A stretch of 19,979 nt of DNA from positions 1-19,979 of the forward strand of contig JAEZGJ010000015.1 in the NCBI GenBank assembly GCA_023416965.1, read 5' to 3'. Source of the DNA: Pseudomonadota bacterium. GTDB taxonomy: Bacteria; Pseudomonadota; Alphaproteobacteria; Rhizobiales; Phreatobacteraceae. The translations under genes were made by a program, and so were the position numbers. Shown piece by piece: positions 1-7,197 of the stretch. The number at the start of each line of letters is the position of its first letter. Position 1 is the first letter of the stretch. The notes beneath the pieces were generated by a model that was not told the DNA's origin, made no database searches, and worked only from the letters and a program-made list of their open reading frames with translations.

Positions 1-108
1 GCCGGTTCCCGCCGGTGCAGCGCCCATGCGGGCGCCGCTGCCGCCGCGCCGGCCGGCGTGACGCGCGCGGCGCTTTGTTTCGGCGCCGCCCCGTCCTATA
101 TGCCCGGC

Positions 109-546
109 ATGAGCCAGCTTGCCGCGCCCGCCATCGACGAGATCAAAGAAGCCTTCGCCCTGATCGACGACTGGGAGGAGCGCTATCGCTACCTGATCGA
201 GATCGGCAAGGCCCTTCCGCCGCTCGCTCCCGATCAGCGCAGCGAGGAGAACCGGGTAAAGGGCTGCGCCAGCAATGTCTGGCTCGTCACCCATGTCGAC
301 CAGCCCGGCCCCGATGCGGTGATGCGGTTCGAGGGCGAGAGCGACGCCCATATCGTCAAGGGCCTGGTCGCCCTGACGCTCGCCTTCTATTCCGGCCGCC
401 CGGCCCGCGAGGTGGCGGCCGACGACGCCTTCGACCTGTTCCGCTCCTTCGGCCTCGAGCAGCACCTCACCCCGCAGCGCTCCAACGGCGTCAGGGCCAT
501 GATCGACCGCATTCGCCGCGACGCGGCGGCGGCGATGGCCGCCTGA
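109..546 (+). CDS. sufE: SufE-family sulfur acceptor protein
   Basis: 145-residue protein of the SufE/YgdK family. Family role: accepts persulfide sulfur from a SufS-type cysteine desulfurase and passes it to the Fe-S scaffold, in the cytoplasm. The sequence shows the family hallmark around the acceptor cysteine: Cys53 in the stretch V-K-G-C-A-S-N-V-W-L, preceded by the conserved ERYRYLIEIGK helix (residues 24-34) and followed by the family's GLVALTLAFYSGRPA segment. Length is normal for the family. I chose the ATG at 109; an ATG at 100 and one at 58 are in frame, but the added residues do not look like SufE and no convincing Shine-Dalgarno distinguishes the two close ATGs. No suf operon genes are adjacent, so it is a stand-alone copy. 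Its stop codon abuts the stop of the convergent HAD gene with no spacer. Upstream, 20-35 holds a small GC hairpin of unknown purpose. Confidence 0.93.
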   Translation: MSQLAAPAIDEIKEAFALIDDWEERYRYLIEIGKALPPLAPDQRSEENRVKGCASNVWLVTHVDQPGPDAVMRFEGESDAHIVKGLVALTLAFYSGRPAREVAADDAFDLFRSFGLEQHLTPQRSNGVRAMIDRIRRDAAAAMAA

Positions 547-1218
547 TCAGGCGACGAGCGCCGGCTGCAGGCCGGCAAGGTCGGCCAGGGTCGCCACCGG
601 GTCGGCGCCGGGATACTCGTTCGGCATGCCGGTGCGGTTGACCCATACCGGCACGAAGCCGAAGCGGGCGGCGCCGGCAACGTCCCAGCGGTTGGACGAG
701 ACGAAGACAACGTCGCCGGCCGTGCCGACGCCGATCGATCTCTGCGCATGGGCATAGACGGCCGGCACCGGCTTGTAGGCGCCGACATCCTCCACCGTCA
801 CCACCGCGTCGAGCAGCGCGCCGATCCCGGCGGCGGCGATGGCCTTGTCCACCATGCCGCGCGTGCCGTTGGTGAAGATGGCGGTGGTCTTGCCCGCCGC
901 CTTCAGCCGCCCGAGGGCAGGCGCGACGTCCGGATAGGCGTCGAGCGTCTCATAGGCGGCGAGCAGCGCCTGCCTGAGCGCCGGATCGGCGACGCCGTGG
1001 CGGGCCAGCGCGAAATCGAGGCCGCGGCCGGTGAGGGTCCAGAAATCCTCGAAGCCGCCCATCATCGTGGTGATCCAGGAATATTCGAGCTGCTTGGCGC
1101 GCCAGAGCTGGGAGACAGGTTCGGCGAGCGGCCCCAGCGGCGCACCCGCCCTCTGCACGGCCGCATGGACGTTGAACAGCGTGCCGTAGGCGTCGAACAT
1201 GAAGGCTGTGGCGGGCAT
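547..1218 (-). CDS. HAD-family (S)-2-haloacid dehalogenase (type II)
   Basis: 223-residue HAD-superfamily hydrolase of the L-2-haloacid dehalogenase subfamily. Enzymes of this group hydrolyse short-chain 2-haloalkanoic acids to 2-hydroxy acids through an Asp ester intermediate. The nucleophile is Asp9 in F-D-A-Y-G-T-L-F. Subfamily signatures follow in order: W-R-A-K-Q-L-E-Y-S-W (the substrate carboxylate Arg), F-T-N-G-T (usually S-N-G; here Thr in the Ser place), A-Y-K-P (catalytic Lys) and S-S-N-R-W-D-V-A-G-A near residue 170 (the Ser/Asn/Asp triplet). I prefer the start at 1218 because GGGGGAG lies just upstream and the catalytic strand begins at once; the longer reading from 1251 adds a non-homologous tail. 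It is divergent from the aminotransferase gene across 125 bp and convergent with sufE. The physiological substrate may be something other than a haloacid. Confidence 0.92.
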   Translation of the reverse strand: MPATAFMFDAYGTLFNVHAAVQRAGAPLGPLAEPVSQLWRAKQLEYSWITTMMGGFEDFWTLTGRGLDFALARHGVADPALRQALLAAYETLDAYPDVAPALGRLKAAGKTTAIFTNGTRGMVDKAIAAAGIGALLDAVVTVEDVGAYKPVPAVYAHAQRSIGVGTAGDVVFVSSNRWDVAGAARFGFVPVWVNRTGMPNEYPGADPVATLADLAGLQPALVA

Positions 1219-1328
1219 GGCGTGATCTCCCCCAAGTCCCGGCCGAACCATCGCATCCTCGCGCGGCAGGGATCACCACAATTCATGATGACGGCGGCCG
1301 CCGCCACGCTAAATTCCGCCTCCCCCGC

Positions 1329-1335
1329 CGGAGGA
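1329..1335 (+). promoter_or_regulatory. Shine-Dalgarno of the aminotransferase gene
   Basis: A strong purine tract, CGGAGGAG, sits about 8 bases before the ATG at 1344. It decides that start over an upstream in-frame alternative in another reading frame. The rest of the 125-bp divergent gap (1219-1343) shows no promoter I can call with confidence. Confidence 0.6.
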
Positions 1336-1343
1336 GATGCGCG

Positions 1344-2210
1344 ATGACCAGCTGGTCGAAAACCTGGACCTATGTCGACGGCGACTGGCTGGAGGGCAAC
1401 CCTCCCCTCACCGGCCCGCGCAGCCACGCCTTCTGGCTCGGCTCCTCGGTCTTCGACGGCGCCCGGATCTTCGATGGCAAGATGCCCGACATGGACCTGC
1501 ATGCGGCGCGGCTGAACCGCTCGGCCGTGGCGCTGGGCCTCAAGCCCACCATGAGCGCCGAGGCCGTCGTCGGGCTCGCCCGGGACGGGGCGAAGAAGTT
1601 CGACGGCTCGGTGCCGCTCTACGTGAAGCCGATGTACTGGGCCGAGGGCGACGGCCCCAGCGCCATCCTGCCGGATCCGGAGACGACGCGGTTCTGCCTC
1701 TGCCTCTACGAGGCGCCCATGGGCGCGCCCACCGGCATGTCCATCACCCTGTCCAAGTTCCGTCGCCCGACCATCGAGAACGCCCCGACCGATTCCAAGG
1801 CCGGCTGCCTCTACCCGAACAACGGCCGGGCGCTGCGCGAGGCCAAGGCCCGCGGCTTCGACAACTGCCTGGTCATGGACATGGTGGGCAACATCGCGGA
1901 GACCGCCACCTCCAACATCTTCATGGCCAGGGACGGCGTGGTCTATACGCCCATCCCGAACGGCACGTTCCTCAACGGCATCACCCGCCAGCGCACCATC
2001 GCGCTGCTGCGCCAGGCGGGCGTCACCGTGGTCGAGCAGAGCCTTCGCTACGCCGATTTCGAGAATGCCGACGAGATCTTCTCCTCCGGCAACTACTCGA
2101 AGGTCGTGCCGGTGACGAAGATCGACGACCGGGCGCTGCAGCCCGGCCCGCTCGGTCGCAGGGCGCGCGAGCTCTATTTCGACTATGCGGCCTCCGGCCC
2201 GCGCATCTGA
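1344..2210 (+). CDS. Branched-chain-type aminotransferase (PLP fold type IV)
   Basis: 288-residue class-IV aminotransferase (IlvE / D-amino-acid aminotransferase fold). Family role: PLP-dependent transfer of an amino group between glutamate and branched-chain 2-oxo acids. Lys152 in D-S-K-A-G is the expected Schiff-base lysine, and Glu186 in N-I-A-E-T-A-T-S-N-I-F is the residue that contacts the pyridine nitrogen. The motif L-N-G-I-T-R-Q-R near residue 210 is the phosphate-binding loop. The N-terminal half carries the usual Y-V-x-G-x-W ... S-x-x-F-D-G-A-R pattern. The start has a strong Shine-Dalgarno. It stands alone, with no ilv/leu genes nearby, so it may be a secondary IlvE paralogue or act on another amino acid; the substrate cannot be settled from sequence. 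Confidence 0.92.
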   Translation: MTSWSKTWTYVDGDWLEGNPPLTGPRSHAFWLGSSVFDGARIFDGKMPDMDLHAARLNRSAVALGLKPTMSAEAVVGLARDGAKKFDGSVPLYVKPMYWAEGDGPSAILPDPETTRFCLCLYEAPMGAPTGMSITLSKFRRPTIENAPTDSKAGCLYPNNGRALREAKARGFDNCLVMDMVGNIAETATSNIFMARDGVVYTPIPNGTFLNGITRQRTIALLRQAGVTVVEQSLRYADFENADEIFSSGNYSKVVPVTKIDDRALQPGPLGRRARELYFDYAASGPRI

Positions 2211-2245
2211 GGCCCGGACGGGCTGACGCCGGGCGGACCGGCCGC

Positions 2246-2262
2246 CGGCGGTTCAGCCGCCG
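2246..2262. terminator. GC hairpin between convergent genes
   Basis: CGGCGG-TTCAG-CCGCCG forms a 6-bp perfect stem with a 5-base loop in the 57-bp gap between the convergent aminotransferase and the Pro-rich protein gene. It lacks a T tract, so it is only a weak candidate for a bidirectional terminator. It overlaps a tandem 15-bp duplication that also duplicates the minus-strand stop codon. Confidence 0.3.
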
Positions 2263-2267
2263 ACGGT

Positions 2268-4037
2268 TCAGCCTCCGACATGGGCGCGGAAGTCCTTCAG
2301 CGAGGCAAAGCGCGTCGTGCCCTCGGCGAGGTCCGCCTCGATGCTGCCGTCGCCATAGAGGCGGAAGGATATGCCGGCTATCACGCCCTCGCGCAGCAGT
2401 GGCGGCGCGGGCGGCGGCGGCGCGGCCATGACCGGCTCCTGGCGCGGCTGCACCTTGGGCTGTTGCTCGAAAATGTCCTTCAGGTCGTCCATCAGGGAGG
2501 TGGCGGGGTCAGCCGCCGGCTTCTTGGGCGCCAGGATGTCGTTGAGCTCGGGGAAGTCGCGGGCGAGCGCGGCCATGGCGTCCTCGCGCGGCGCTGCGGG
2601 GGCGGGCTCCGGTTCGGGCTGCACGGGCTCCGGACCGACGGGATCGGGCCGGCGCGGGGTCACGACGACACGCATGGCCACGGCGGGGGCCGGGCGCGGC
2701 GCCGCGCCGGGAGCGATCGGGGCGGCAGGGGCGGGAACGGGAGGCGCCTCGACCGCAGGGGCCGGCGGGCTCGCCAGCGAAGCCTGCAGCGCCCGTTCCA
2801 GTTCCTCCTCGATGGAGAGTTGGGCCGGCTTCGGCTCCGGCTTCGGCTCCGGGTTGGGCTCGGGTTGCGGCTCGGGGCGGCGGGGCGGGACGATGTCGGG
2901 GGCGGCAACGGGCCGGGAGATGGTCTCCCGCAGCCGCGCCATGAAGTCGTCGGCATCCGGCAGGGCCGGCGGCTCTGCAGCCGCCCCGGCCTCGCCCGGC
3001 GCGGCACCGTCGCGTCCACCCCGGCCGTCGGCATCCTCCTCCACCTCGGGCTCGGCCGCCTCGGGCATGTCGGCAACGGCCTGCGGGCGATGCAACGGCG
3101 AGGGGATGGGCTCGGGCTCGGCGGGAGCGCGGGCATCGGCCGCCGAGGCGCCCAGCAACAGGCGCTCCAGCGAGGCCATGGGATCGGCGGGTTCGCCGCC
3201 CGCGGGGGCGGCGGGCGCGAGATCGGCCTCTGCTGCCTTCACCTCAGCCTTCATGTCCTCCACGGCATGGACCAGATCCGGGTCGTCCTCGGGCCGCGGC
3301 GGGGCCTTGTCCGCGCCGTGACGCGCGTCGAAGGCGGACTCCTCGTCGCTCAGGTCCTCCACCGGCTGGGCCGCCGGGGTCGGGACGGCACGAAGAGGCG
3401 GCGCGATGATCGGCTCGACCCGGACCGGCTCCACCGCAGGCGGCTCGATGACCGGTACGGGCTCCGGCGCCTTCTCGGCACCGCGAGGCTCCACCGGCGA
3501 CGCCGCCGCCCCGGCGGAGAGGCCGGCTGCGGCGGACAGGCCGGCAGCCGCCGCGGCGGCGAAGGGTGCCTGGGCGGTCAGCGGCGGCAGTCCGAAACTC
3601 TGGCGCGAGGGCGGGGTCGGCGCGGCAGGAGCCGGGGCGGCGGAAACCGGCGCGGCCGGGGCGGGCGCCTTCATCAGCGCATCCTCCAGCCGGTCGAGGA
3701 CTACGGCCGTCGACGGCGGGGTGGCGACCGGCGTGTTAACTTGGGCGGCCGGAGGCTCATCGACGGCGACGAGGGCGAGGGACTCGGCCGGAGCCTCCCG
3801 CGCCGGGGCCGGGCCGGAAAGTCCGGCGCGCAAGTCGTCGAGCTTGCCGGCCACGACGCCGAGCTGGTCGAAGACTGCGGCGAGGCCGAACAGGACGATG
3901 CCAGCGGCGGCGATCACCGCGCCGACGATCATCACCGTGTTGCCGAGGCTCAGCAGGGCCGGGTTGGTGCCCCAGTAGAGCGTCACCGCCCCGATCAGCG
4001 CCAGCACCGCGGCCGCCACCTTCAGCACGAGGGCCAT
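2268..4037 (-). CDS. Membrane-anchored Pro/Ala/Glu-rich protein, function unknown
   Basis: 589 residues. The N terminus has two hydrophobic segments (about residues 3-24 and 30-56), which should anchor it in the inner membrane. Residues from about 60 to 540 are a low-complexity linker rich in Pro, Ala and Glu, including a run of P-E-P/K-P-E-P repeats around 390-405, likely disordered. The last ~35 residues form a small conserved-looking module: G-I-S-F-R-L-Y-G-D-G-S-I-E-A-D-L ... F-A-S-L-K-D-F-R-A-H-V. I recognise this layout (membrane anchor, disordered middle, short beta-rich end) from uncharacterised Hyphomicrobiales proteins, but know no function. The start at 4037 has AAAGGA upstream. 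It is divergent from the superoxide dismutase gene. The high-GC linker opens long false reading frames on the other strand. Confidence 0.85.
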   Translation of the reverse strand: MALVLKVAAAVLALIGAVTLYWGTNPALLSLGNTVMIVGAVIAAAGIVLFGLAAVFDQLGVVAGKLDDLRAGLSGPAPAREAPAESLALVAVDEPPAAQVNTPVATPPSTAVVLDRLEDALMKAPAPAAPVSAAPAPAAPTPPSRQSFGLPPLTAQAPFAAAAAAGLSAAAGLSAGAAASPVEPRGAEKAPEPVPVIEPPAVEPVRVEPIIAPPLRAVPTPAAQPVEDLSDEESAFDARHGADKAPPRPEDDPDLVHAVEDMKAEVKAAEADLAPAAPAGGEPADPMASLERLLLGASAADARAPAEPEPIPSPLHRPQAVADMPEAAEPEVEEDADGRGGRDGAAPGEAGAAAEPPALPDADDFMARLRETISRPVAAPDIVPPRRPEPQPEPNPEPKPEPKPAQLSIEEELERALQASLASPPAPAVEAPPVPAPAAPIAPGAAPRPAPAVAMRVVVTPRRPDPVGPEPVQPEPEPAPAAPREDAMAALARDFPELNDILAPKKPAADPATSLMDDLKDIFEQQPKVQPRQEPVMAAPPPPAPPLLREGVIAGISFRLYGDGSIEADLAEGTTRFASLKDFRAHVGG

Positions 4038-4099
4038 GGATCGTCCTTTCCACCCGCGGACTGCAGGTCCGCTCCCGGCTACCGTAGAGCCGACAAAAA

Positions 4100-4122
4100 A
4101 CGACCTATAGAAGGCAGGTCGT
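4100..4122. promoter_or_regulatory. 7-9-7 inverted repeat in the sod divergent region
   Basis: ACGACCT, nine bases, then AGGTCGT: a perfect 7-bp inverted repeat in the 225-bp gap between the Pro-rich protein gene and the superoxide dismutase gene. It sits in an unusually A/T-rich patch for this genome. Centre-to-centre spacing of the half-sites is 16 bases, between one and two helical turns. It could be an operator for either gene; the regulator is unknown. Confidence 0.4.
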
Positions 4123-4162
4123 CAGATTCTCGCAACTACACCACGCCATGCCAGCGGGGCAA

Positions 4163-4191
4163 TTGCCGCCGCGGGCCTGCCGGCCTATGTG
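4163..4191 (+). promoter_or_regulatory. Weak candidate sigma70 promoter for sodB
   Basis: TTGCCG, a 17-bp spacer, then TATGTG, ending 71 bases before the sodB ATG. The match to consensus is only 4/6 and 3/6, but the spacing is ideal and it lies downstream of the inverted repeat at 4100-4122. Confidence 0.25.
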
Positions 4192-4262
4192 AAGGGGGTT
4201 GTTTCGTGTGCGATCGCCCGCCGCACGGCGGAAGCGCGGGCGCCCCCCAAGGAGACGAGATC

Positions 4263-4862
4263 ATGGCCTTCACCCTCGACGACCTGCCCTATGCCTACGA
4301 TGCCCTGCAGCCCTACATGTCGAAGGAGACGCTGGAGTATCACCACGACAAGCACCATCAGGCCTATGTCACCAACGGCAACAACCTGATCAAGGGCACG
4401 GAATTCGAAGGCAAGAGCCTCGAGGAGATCGTCAAGGGCTCCTTCGGCAAGCATGCCGGCATCTTCAACAATGCCGGCCAGCACTACAACCACATCCACT
4501 TCTGGAAGTGGATGAAGCCGAATGGCGGCGGCAAGATCCCGGGCGGCCTCGAGAAGGCGCTCGTCGACTCCTTCGGCTCGGTCGAGAAGGCCAAGGAAGA
4601 ATTCATCCAGGGCGGTGTCACCCAGTTCGGCTCGGGCTGGTCCTGGCTCGCGGTGCAGGGCGGCAAGATCGTCGTCACCAAGACGCCGAACGGCGAGAGC
4701 CCGCTGGTCCATGGCGGCGTGCCGATCCTTGGCGTGGACGTGTGGGAGCACTCCTACTACATCGACTACCGCAACCGCCGTCCCGACTATCTCAAGGCCT
4801 TCGTCGAGCACCTGGTGAACTGGGAGTATGTCGACGAGCTGTTCCAGAAGGCCACCGCCTGA
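4263..4862 (+). CDS. sodB: Superoxide dismutase, Fe type
   Basis: 199-residue cytoplasmic superoxide dismutase; it dismutates superoxide to oxygen and hydrogen peroxide. Metal ligands are all visible: His27, His77 (in N-A-G-Q-H-Y-N-H), Asp159 and His163 (in D-V-W-E-H-S-Y-Y). Gln73 occupies the active-site glutamine position used by Fe-type enzymes, where Mn-type enzymes have Gly, and the Mn-type N-Q-D-S-P-L glutamine is replaced (N-G-E-S-P-L), so Fe or cambialistic metal use is expected. AAGGAG 8 bases before the ATG fixes the start. No signal peptide. It is a single-gene unit closed by a strong terminator. Length and motifs are typical of alphaproteobacterial SodB. Confidence 0.97.
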   Translation: MAFTLDDLPYAYDALQPYMSKETLEYHHDKHHQAYVTNGNNLIKGTEFEGKSLEEIVKGSFGKHAGIFNNAGQHYNHIHFWKWMKPNGGGKIPGGLEKALVDSFGSVEKAKEEFIQGGVTQFGSGWSWLAVQGGKIVVTKTPNGESPLVHGGVPILGVDVWEHSYYIDYRNRRPDYLKAFVEHLVNWEYVDELFQKATA

Positions 4863-4888
4863 GCCGTACGCTCCGGCGAGCAGACCCG

Positions 4889-4914
4889 ACCCCGGCCGAG
4901 AGGCCGGGGTTTTT
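4889..4914 (+). terminator. Rho-independent terminator of sodB
   Basis: A 9-bp perfect stem (ACCCCGGCC / GGCCGGGGT) with a GAGA tetraloop, followed directly by a run of T, 27 bases after the sodB stop. The best terminator in the window. Confidence 0.9.
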
Positions 4915-4993
4915 GCTGGGCCCAACCCTCAACCCATCATCCCCGGCCGAGTTCAGCGAGGGGGTGAGGGAAACGGGGGCGGCGAGATGAACG

Positions 4994-5047
4994 GCCCCAC
5001 CCGCACCCTCCCCTCGCTGCGCGAGGAGAGGGGGACCAAGACGTCGC
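4994..5047 (+). repeat. Type-B intergenic repeat, copy B1
   Basis: Shares the pattern CCCCACCCGCACCCTCCCC ... GAGAGGGGGAC-x-A-x-GACGTCGC with copies at 17375 and, inverted, 17491. The centre varies between copies but keeps pairing potential (here CCTCGC-TG-CGCGAGG). Confidence 0.75.
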
Positions 5048-5096
5048 GGCTCGCCGGAGATGTCGGCGCCAGGCGCGTTCGCCTGCCTGCTGTCTG

Positions 5097-5152
5097 CCCC
5101 CTCACCCGGCCTGCGGCCAACCTCTCCCCGCCGGGAAAGGTGAAGGGGAGCC
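5097..5152 (+). repeat. Type-A intergenic repeat, copy A1
   Basis: Starts CCCCTCACCCGGCCTGCGGCC and continues into a hairpin core (5120-5141) like those of copies at 17159 and 17565. The core here is degenerate (GGGAAAGGT in the right arm). Resembles the RIME-type palindromes described from rhizobia, by memory only. Confidence 0.75.
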
Positions 5153-5194
5153 TCTCCGGAAGCTGCACACTCGACCGGAGCGGGCGCCAGCCCC

Positions 5195-5914
5195 TCACGC
5201 GATTTCGGTGACGATCTTCCGCCTCACCGCATCGCCGAAAGAGCGGTTCTCGTCCGCCACCTCGACGAAGGCGCCGGGGCCGCCGATCACCGCCTCGCGG
5301 TAATAGTCCGGCAGCGGCTGGCCGAGCCGTGCGGGCACCTGGCCGCCTGGCCTGAGGATCGCCAGGGCGTTGACGGTGATGCCCTTGGCCACCGCGTCGT
5401 CGCGCGCCGCCTCGACGGCCCTGCCGCCGATGTTCGGCCCGTCGCCGGAAACGTCGATGACGCGCCTGAGGCCCCGATAGGGCCCTGTCTCGATGTGCCC
5501 CACGCAGAAATCGATGGCGGCGGAGATGGAATTGTAGCCGCGCGCCGCCCGCGGACGGGCGAGGAGTTCGGCGGCAAATCCCCGGGCGCTCGGCTCGTCG
5601 CGGATGAGCGTCCAGTCGACGATGACGTGCTGCGAGGTCGGCCCGCCCCATTCGGTGTAGATCACCGCGATGGCGCCGTGCATGCCCTTGGCGATGACCG
5701 AGAGGACTTCGGGCGAGGCCAGCGCCTGGCCATAGCCGTCGCGCTGCAGCCGAAGCTCGTCGTTATCGATGGAGCCTGAGCCGTCGGCCGCCAGCGCCAG
5801 CACCACATCCACGGGCACGGGGCGCTGGGCGCCCGCCAGCCGGGGGGCGGCCGCCGCCGCGGCGAGACCGAGCGCCATGCGCCGGGACAGTCCGTTCCAC
5901 CGCGACACCGCCAT
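5195..5914 (-). CDS. DUF1194 VWA-like secreted protein
   Basis: 239 residues. The N terminus is an export signal with S-R-R-M-A-L-G-L followed by an Ala-rich hydrophobic run and an A-G-A-Q cleavage site near residue 29; the twin Arg suggests Tat export, though the motif is not ideal. The mature part starts with a von Willebrand A-like fold: D44-G-S-G-S forms the D-x-S-x-S metal site, and V-S-G-D-G-P-N supplies the later metal-site Asp. This matches DUF1194, an uncharacterised periplasmic family. The start at 5914 is chosen for its GAGGGAGAGG Shine-Dalgarno; the longer frame to 5974 has none and adds a non-signal tail. Divergent from the MFS gene; binding partner unknown. Confidence 0.88.
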   Translation of the reverse strand: MAVSRWNGLSRRMALGLAAAAAAPRLAGAQRPVPVDVVLALAADGSGSIDNDELRLQRDGYGQALASPEVLSVIAKGMHGAIAVIYTEWGGPTSQHVIVDWTLIRDEPSARGFAAELLARPRAARGYNSISAAIDFCVGHIETGPYRGLRRVIDVSGDGPNIGGRAVEAARDDAVAKGITVNALAILRPGGQVPARLGQPLPDYYREAVIGGPGAFVEVADENRSFGDAVRRKIVTEIA

Positions 5915-6048
5915 GCGCCTCTCCCTCGTCACCTCGTGCCATGTTCCAGCGCGGCAGCGGCCATGACCATCCACATCATCGTGACCGCAGGCGCCTTCGT
6001 ATAGGGTGCGCCTCCCGCGACAGCCGCCACCCCCAGCCCCGAGCCCCG

Positions 6049-7197
6049 ATGGCCCTTCTCGTCCTCCTGTCCGTCGGCATGCTCATCGTCGGCTTCGGCG
6101 CCTTCGGCGTCATCGGCGTGATCACGCCGATCAGCCGCGATCTCGCCCTGACGCCGGTCGGTGCCGGCTGGATCGTCAGCGCCTATGCCTTCGCCTATGC
6201 GATCGGCTCGCCGCTCGGTGCCTCGATCACCGGCAGGCTGGACCGCCGCACCGTGCTCGTCATCGGCATGGGGCTGATCGCCGCGGGCGCCCTGGTCACC
6301 GCTGTCGCCGCCCATCCGGCCGTGCTCTATGCCGGCCGCATCGTTCTCGCCGCCGGGGCGGGGCTCTATTCGCCCGCCGGGGCGGGCGTCGCGATGATGG
6401 CGGTGCCGGCCGCCCAGCGCGGCCGGGCGCTCGCCACCGTCTATGCCGGTCTCACCGTCTCGCAGGTGATCGGCATTCCCGCCGCGGGCTATATCGGCTT
6501 CACCATCGGCTGGCCCTGGCTGTTCATCGCCATCGCCATCGTGGCGGTCCTCATGGCGGGGGCGCTGTGGCTGCGGGTGCCGGCGAAGATCGCCATCGCG
6601 CCGGCCACCCTCGGCGACCTCGCCCGGGCCATGACGGACCCGCGCCTGGCGCTCGCCGTGCTGGTCACCGTGACCGTGATGGGGGCGGCCTGGATTCCCT
6701 ATACGTTCCTCTCCCCGATCATCGAGGAGAAGACCGGTGGCGGCGCCGGCCTGATCGCCACCCTGCTCGTCGTCTACGGAATCGGCTCCGTGGCCGGCAA
6801 TGCGCTGGGCGGCTTCCTGGTCGACCGGATCGGCGCCAACCGCACCCTGATGATCGCCGCGACGGGGCCGCTGCCGCTGATGGCGGCGCTGACCTTCATC
6901 GCCTGGAGCCCTTGGCTCGGCGGCGTCATCCTCTTCCTCTGGGGCATGCTCGGCTGGACCATCGGCGTGTCGCAGCAGGCGCGGCTCGTCGCCCTCGATC
7001 CCGCCCGCATGCAGGTGCTGCTGTCGCTGAACGCCGCCTGCATCTATGGCGGCGCCGCGCTGGGGGCGAGCCTCGCCGGCCTCGCCAAGAGCCTCGGCGG
7101 CACGCCGGGCCTCGGGCTGGCGGCGCTCGGGCTCGGCCTCGTCGGCGTCGCCCATCTCGCCCTGTCCCTGAAGCTCGGCGGCCGGCGCGACTACTGA
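6049..7197 (+). CDS. MFS transporter (AraJ/YdhP-like, sugar/drug efflux type)
   Basis: 382-residue inner-membrane protein with about twelve hydrophobic segments, of the major facilitator superfamily. The loop after the second segment reads G-R-L-D-R-R-T, the classic MFS motif A region, and N-A-L-G-G-F-L-V-D-R-I-G-A-N-R repeats it in the second half (around residues 250-270). The first helix is preceded by almost nothing if the ATG at 6049 is used; an in-frame ATG at 5941 adds 36 Arg/His-rich residues unlike an MFS N terminus. No clear Shine-Dalgarno is seen. The gene is divergent from DUF1194 and its 3' end overlaps the oligopeptidase B stop by 7 bp. Substrate cannot be inferred. Confidence 0.92.
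   Translation: MALLVLLSVGMLIVGFGAFGVIGVITPISRDLALTPVGAGWIVSAYAFAYAIGSPLGASITGRLDRRTVLVIGMGLIAAGALVTAVAAHPAVLYAGRIVLAAGAGLYSPAGAGVAMMAVPAAQRGRALATVYAGLTVSQVIGIPAAGYIGFTIGWPWLFIAIAIVAVLMAGALWLRVPAKIAIAPATLGDLARAMTDPRLALAVLVTVTVMGAAWIPYTFLSPIIEEKTGGGAGLIATLLVVYGIGSVAGNALGGFLVDRIGANRTLMIAATGPLPLMAALTFIAWSPWLGGVILFLWGMLGWTIGVSQQARLVALDPARMQVLLSLNAACIYGGAALGASLAGLAKSLGGTPGLGLAALGLGLVGVAHLALSLKLGGRRDY

Larger units (their letters stand above)
4922..5194. other. Non-coding gap with RIME-like repeats
   Basis: No gene is supported between the sodB terminator and the convergent DUF1194 stop. The stretch contains a C/G-rich element at 4922-4980, a type-B repeat (4994-5047), about 50 bases without evident structure, and a type-A repeat (5097-5152). 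Short open frames here come from the repeats. Confidence 0.7.

Noticed and set aside
2280..4862. An 860-codon plus-strand frame ending in the superoxide dismutase
   Set aside because: Its first 660 codons are the antisense shadow of the Pro-rich protein gene and the intergenic gap; only the last 199 codons, with a good ribosome site at 4249-4254, are SodB.
4922..5194. CRISPR array or tRNA in repeat-rich gaps
   Set aside because: The repeats are dissimilar in length, palindromic and not regularly spaced; no cloverleaf or T-loop signature was seen here or in the 17-kb cluster.
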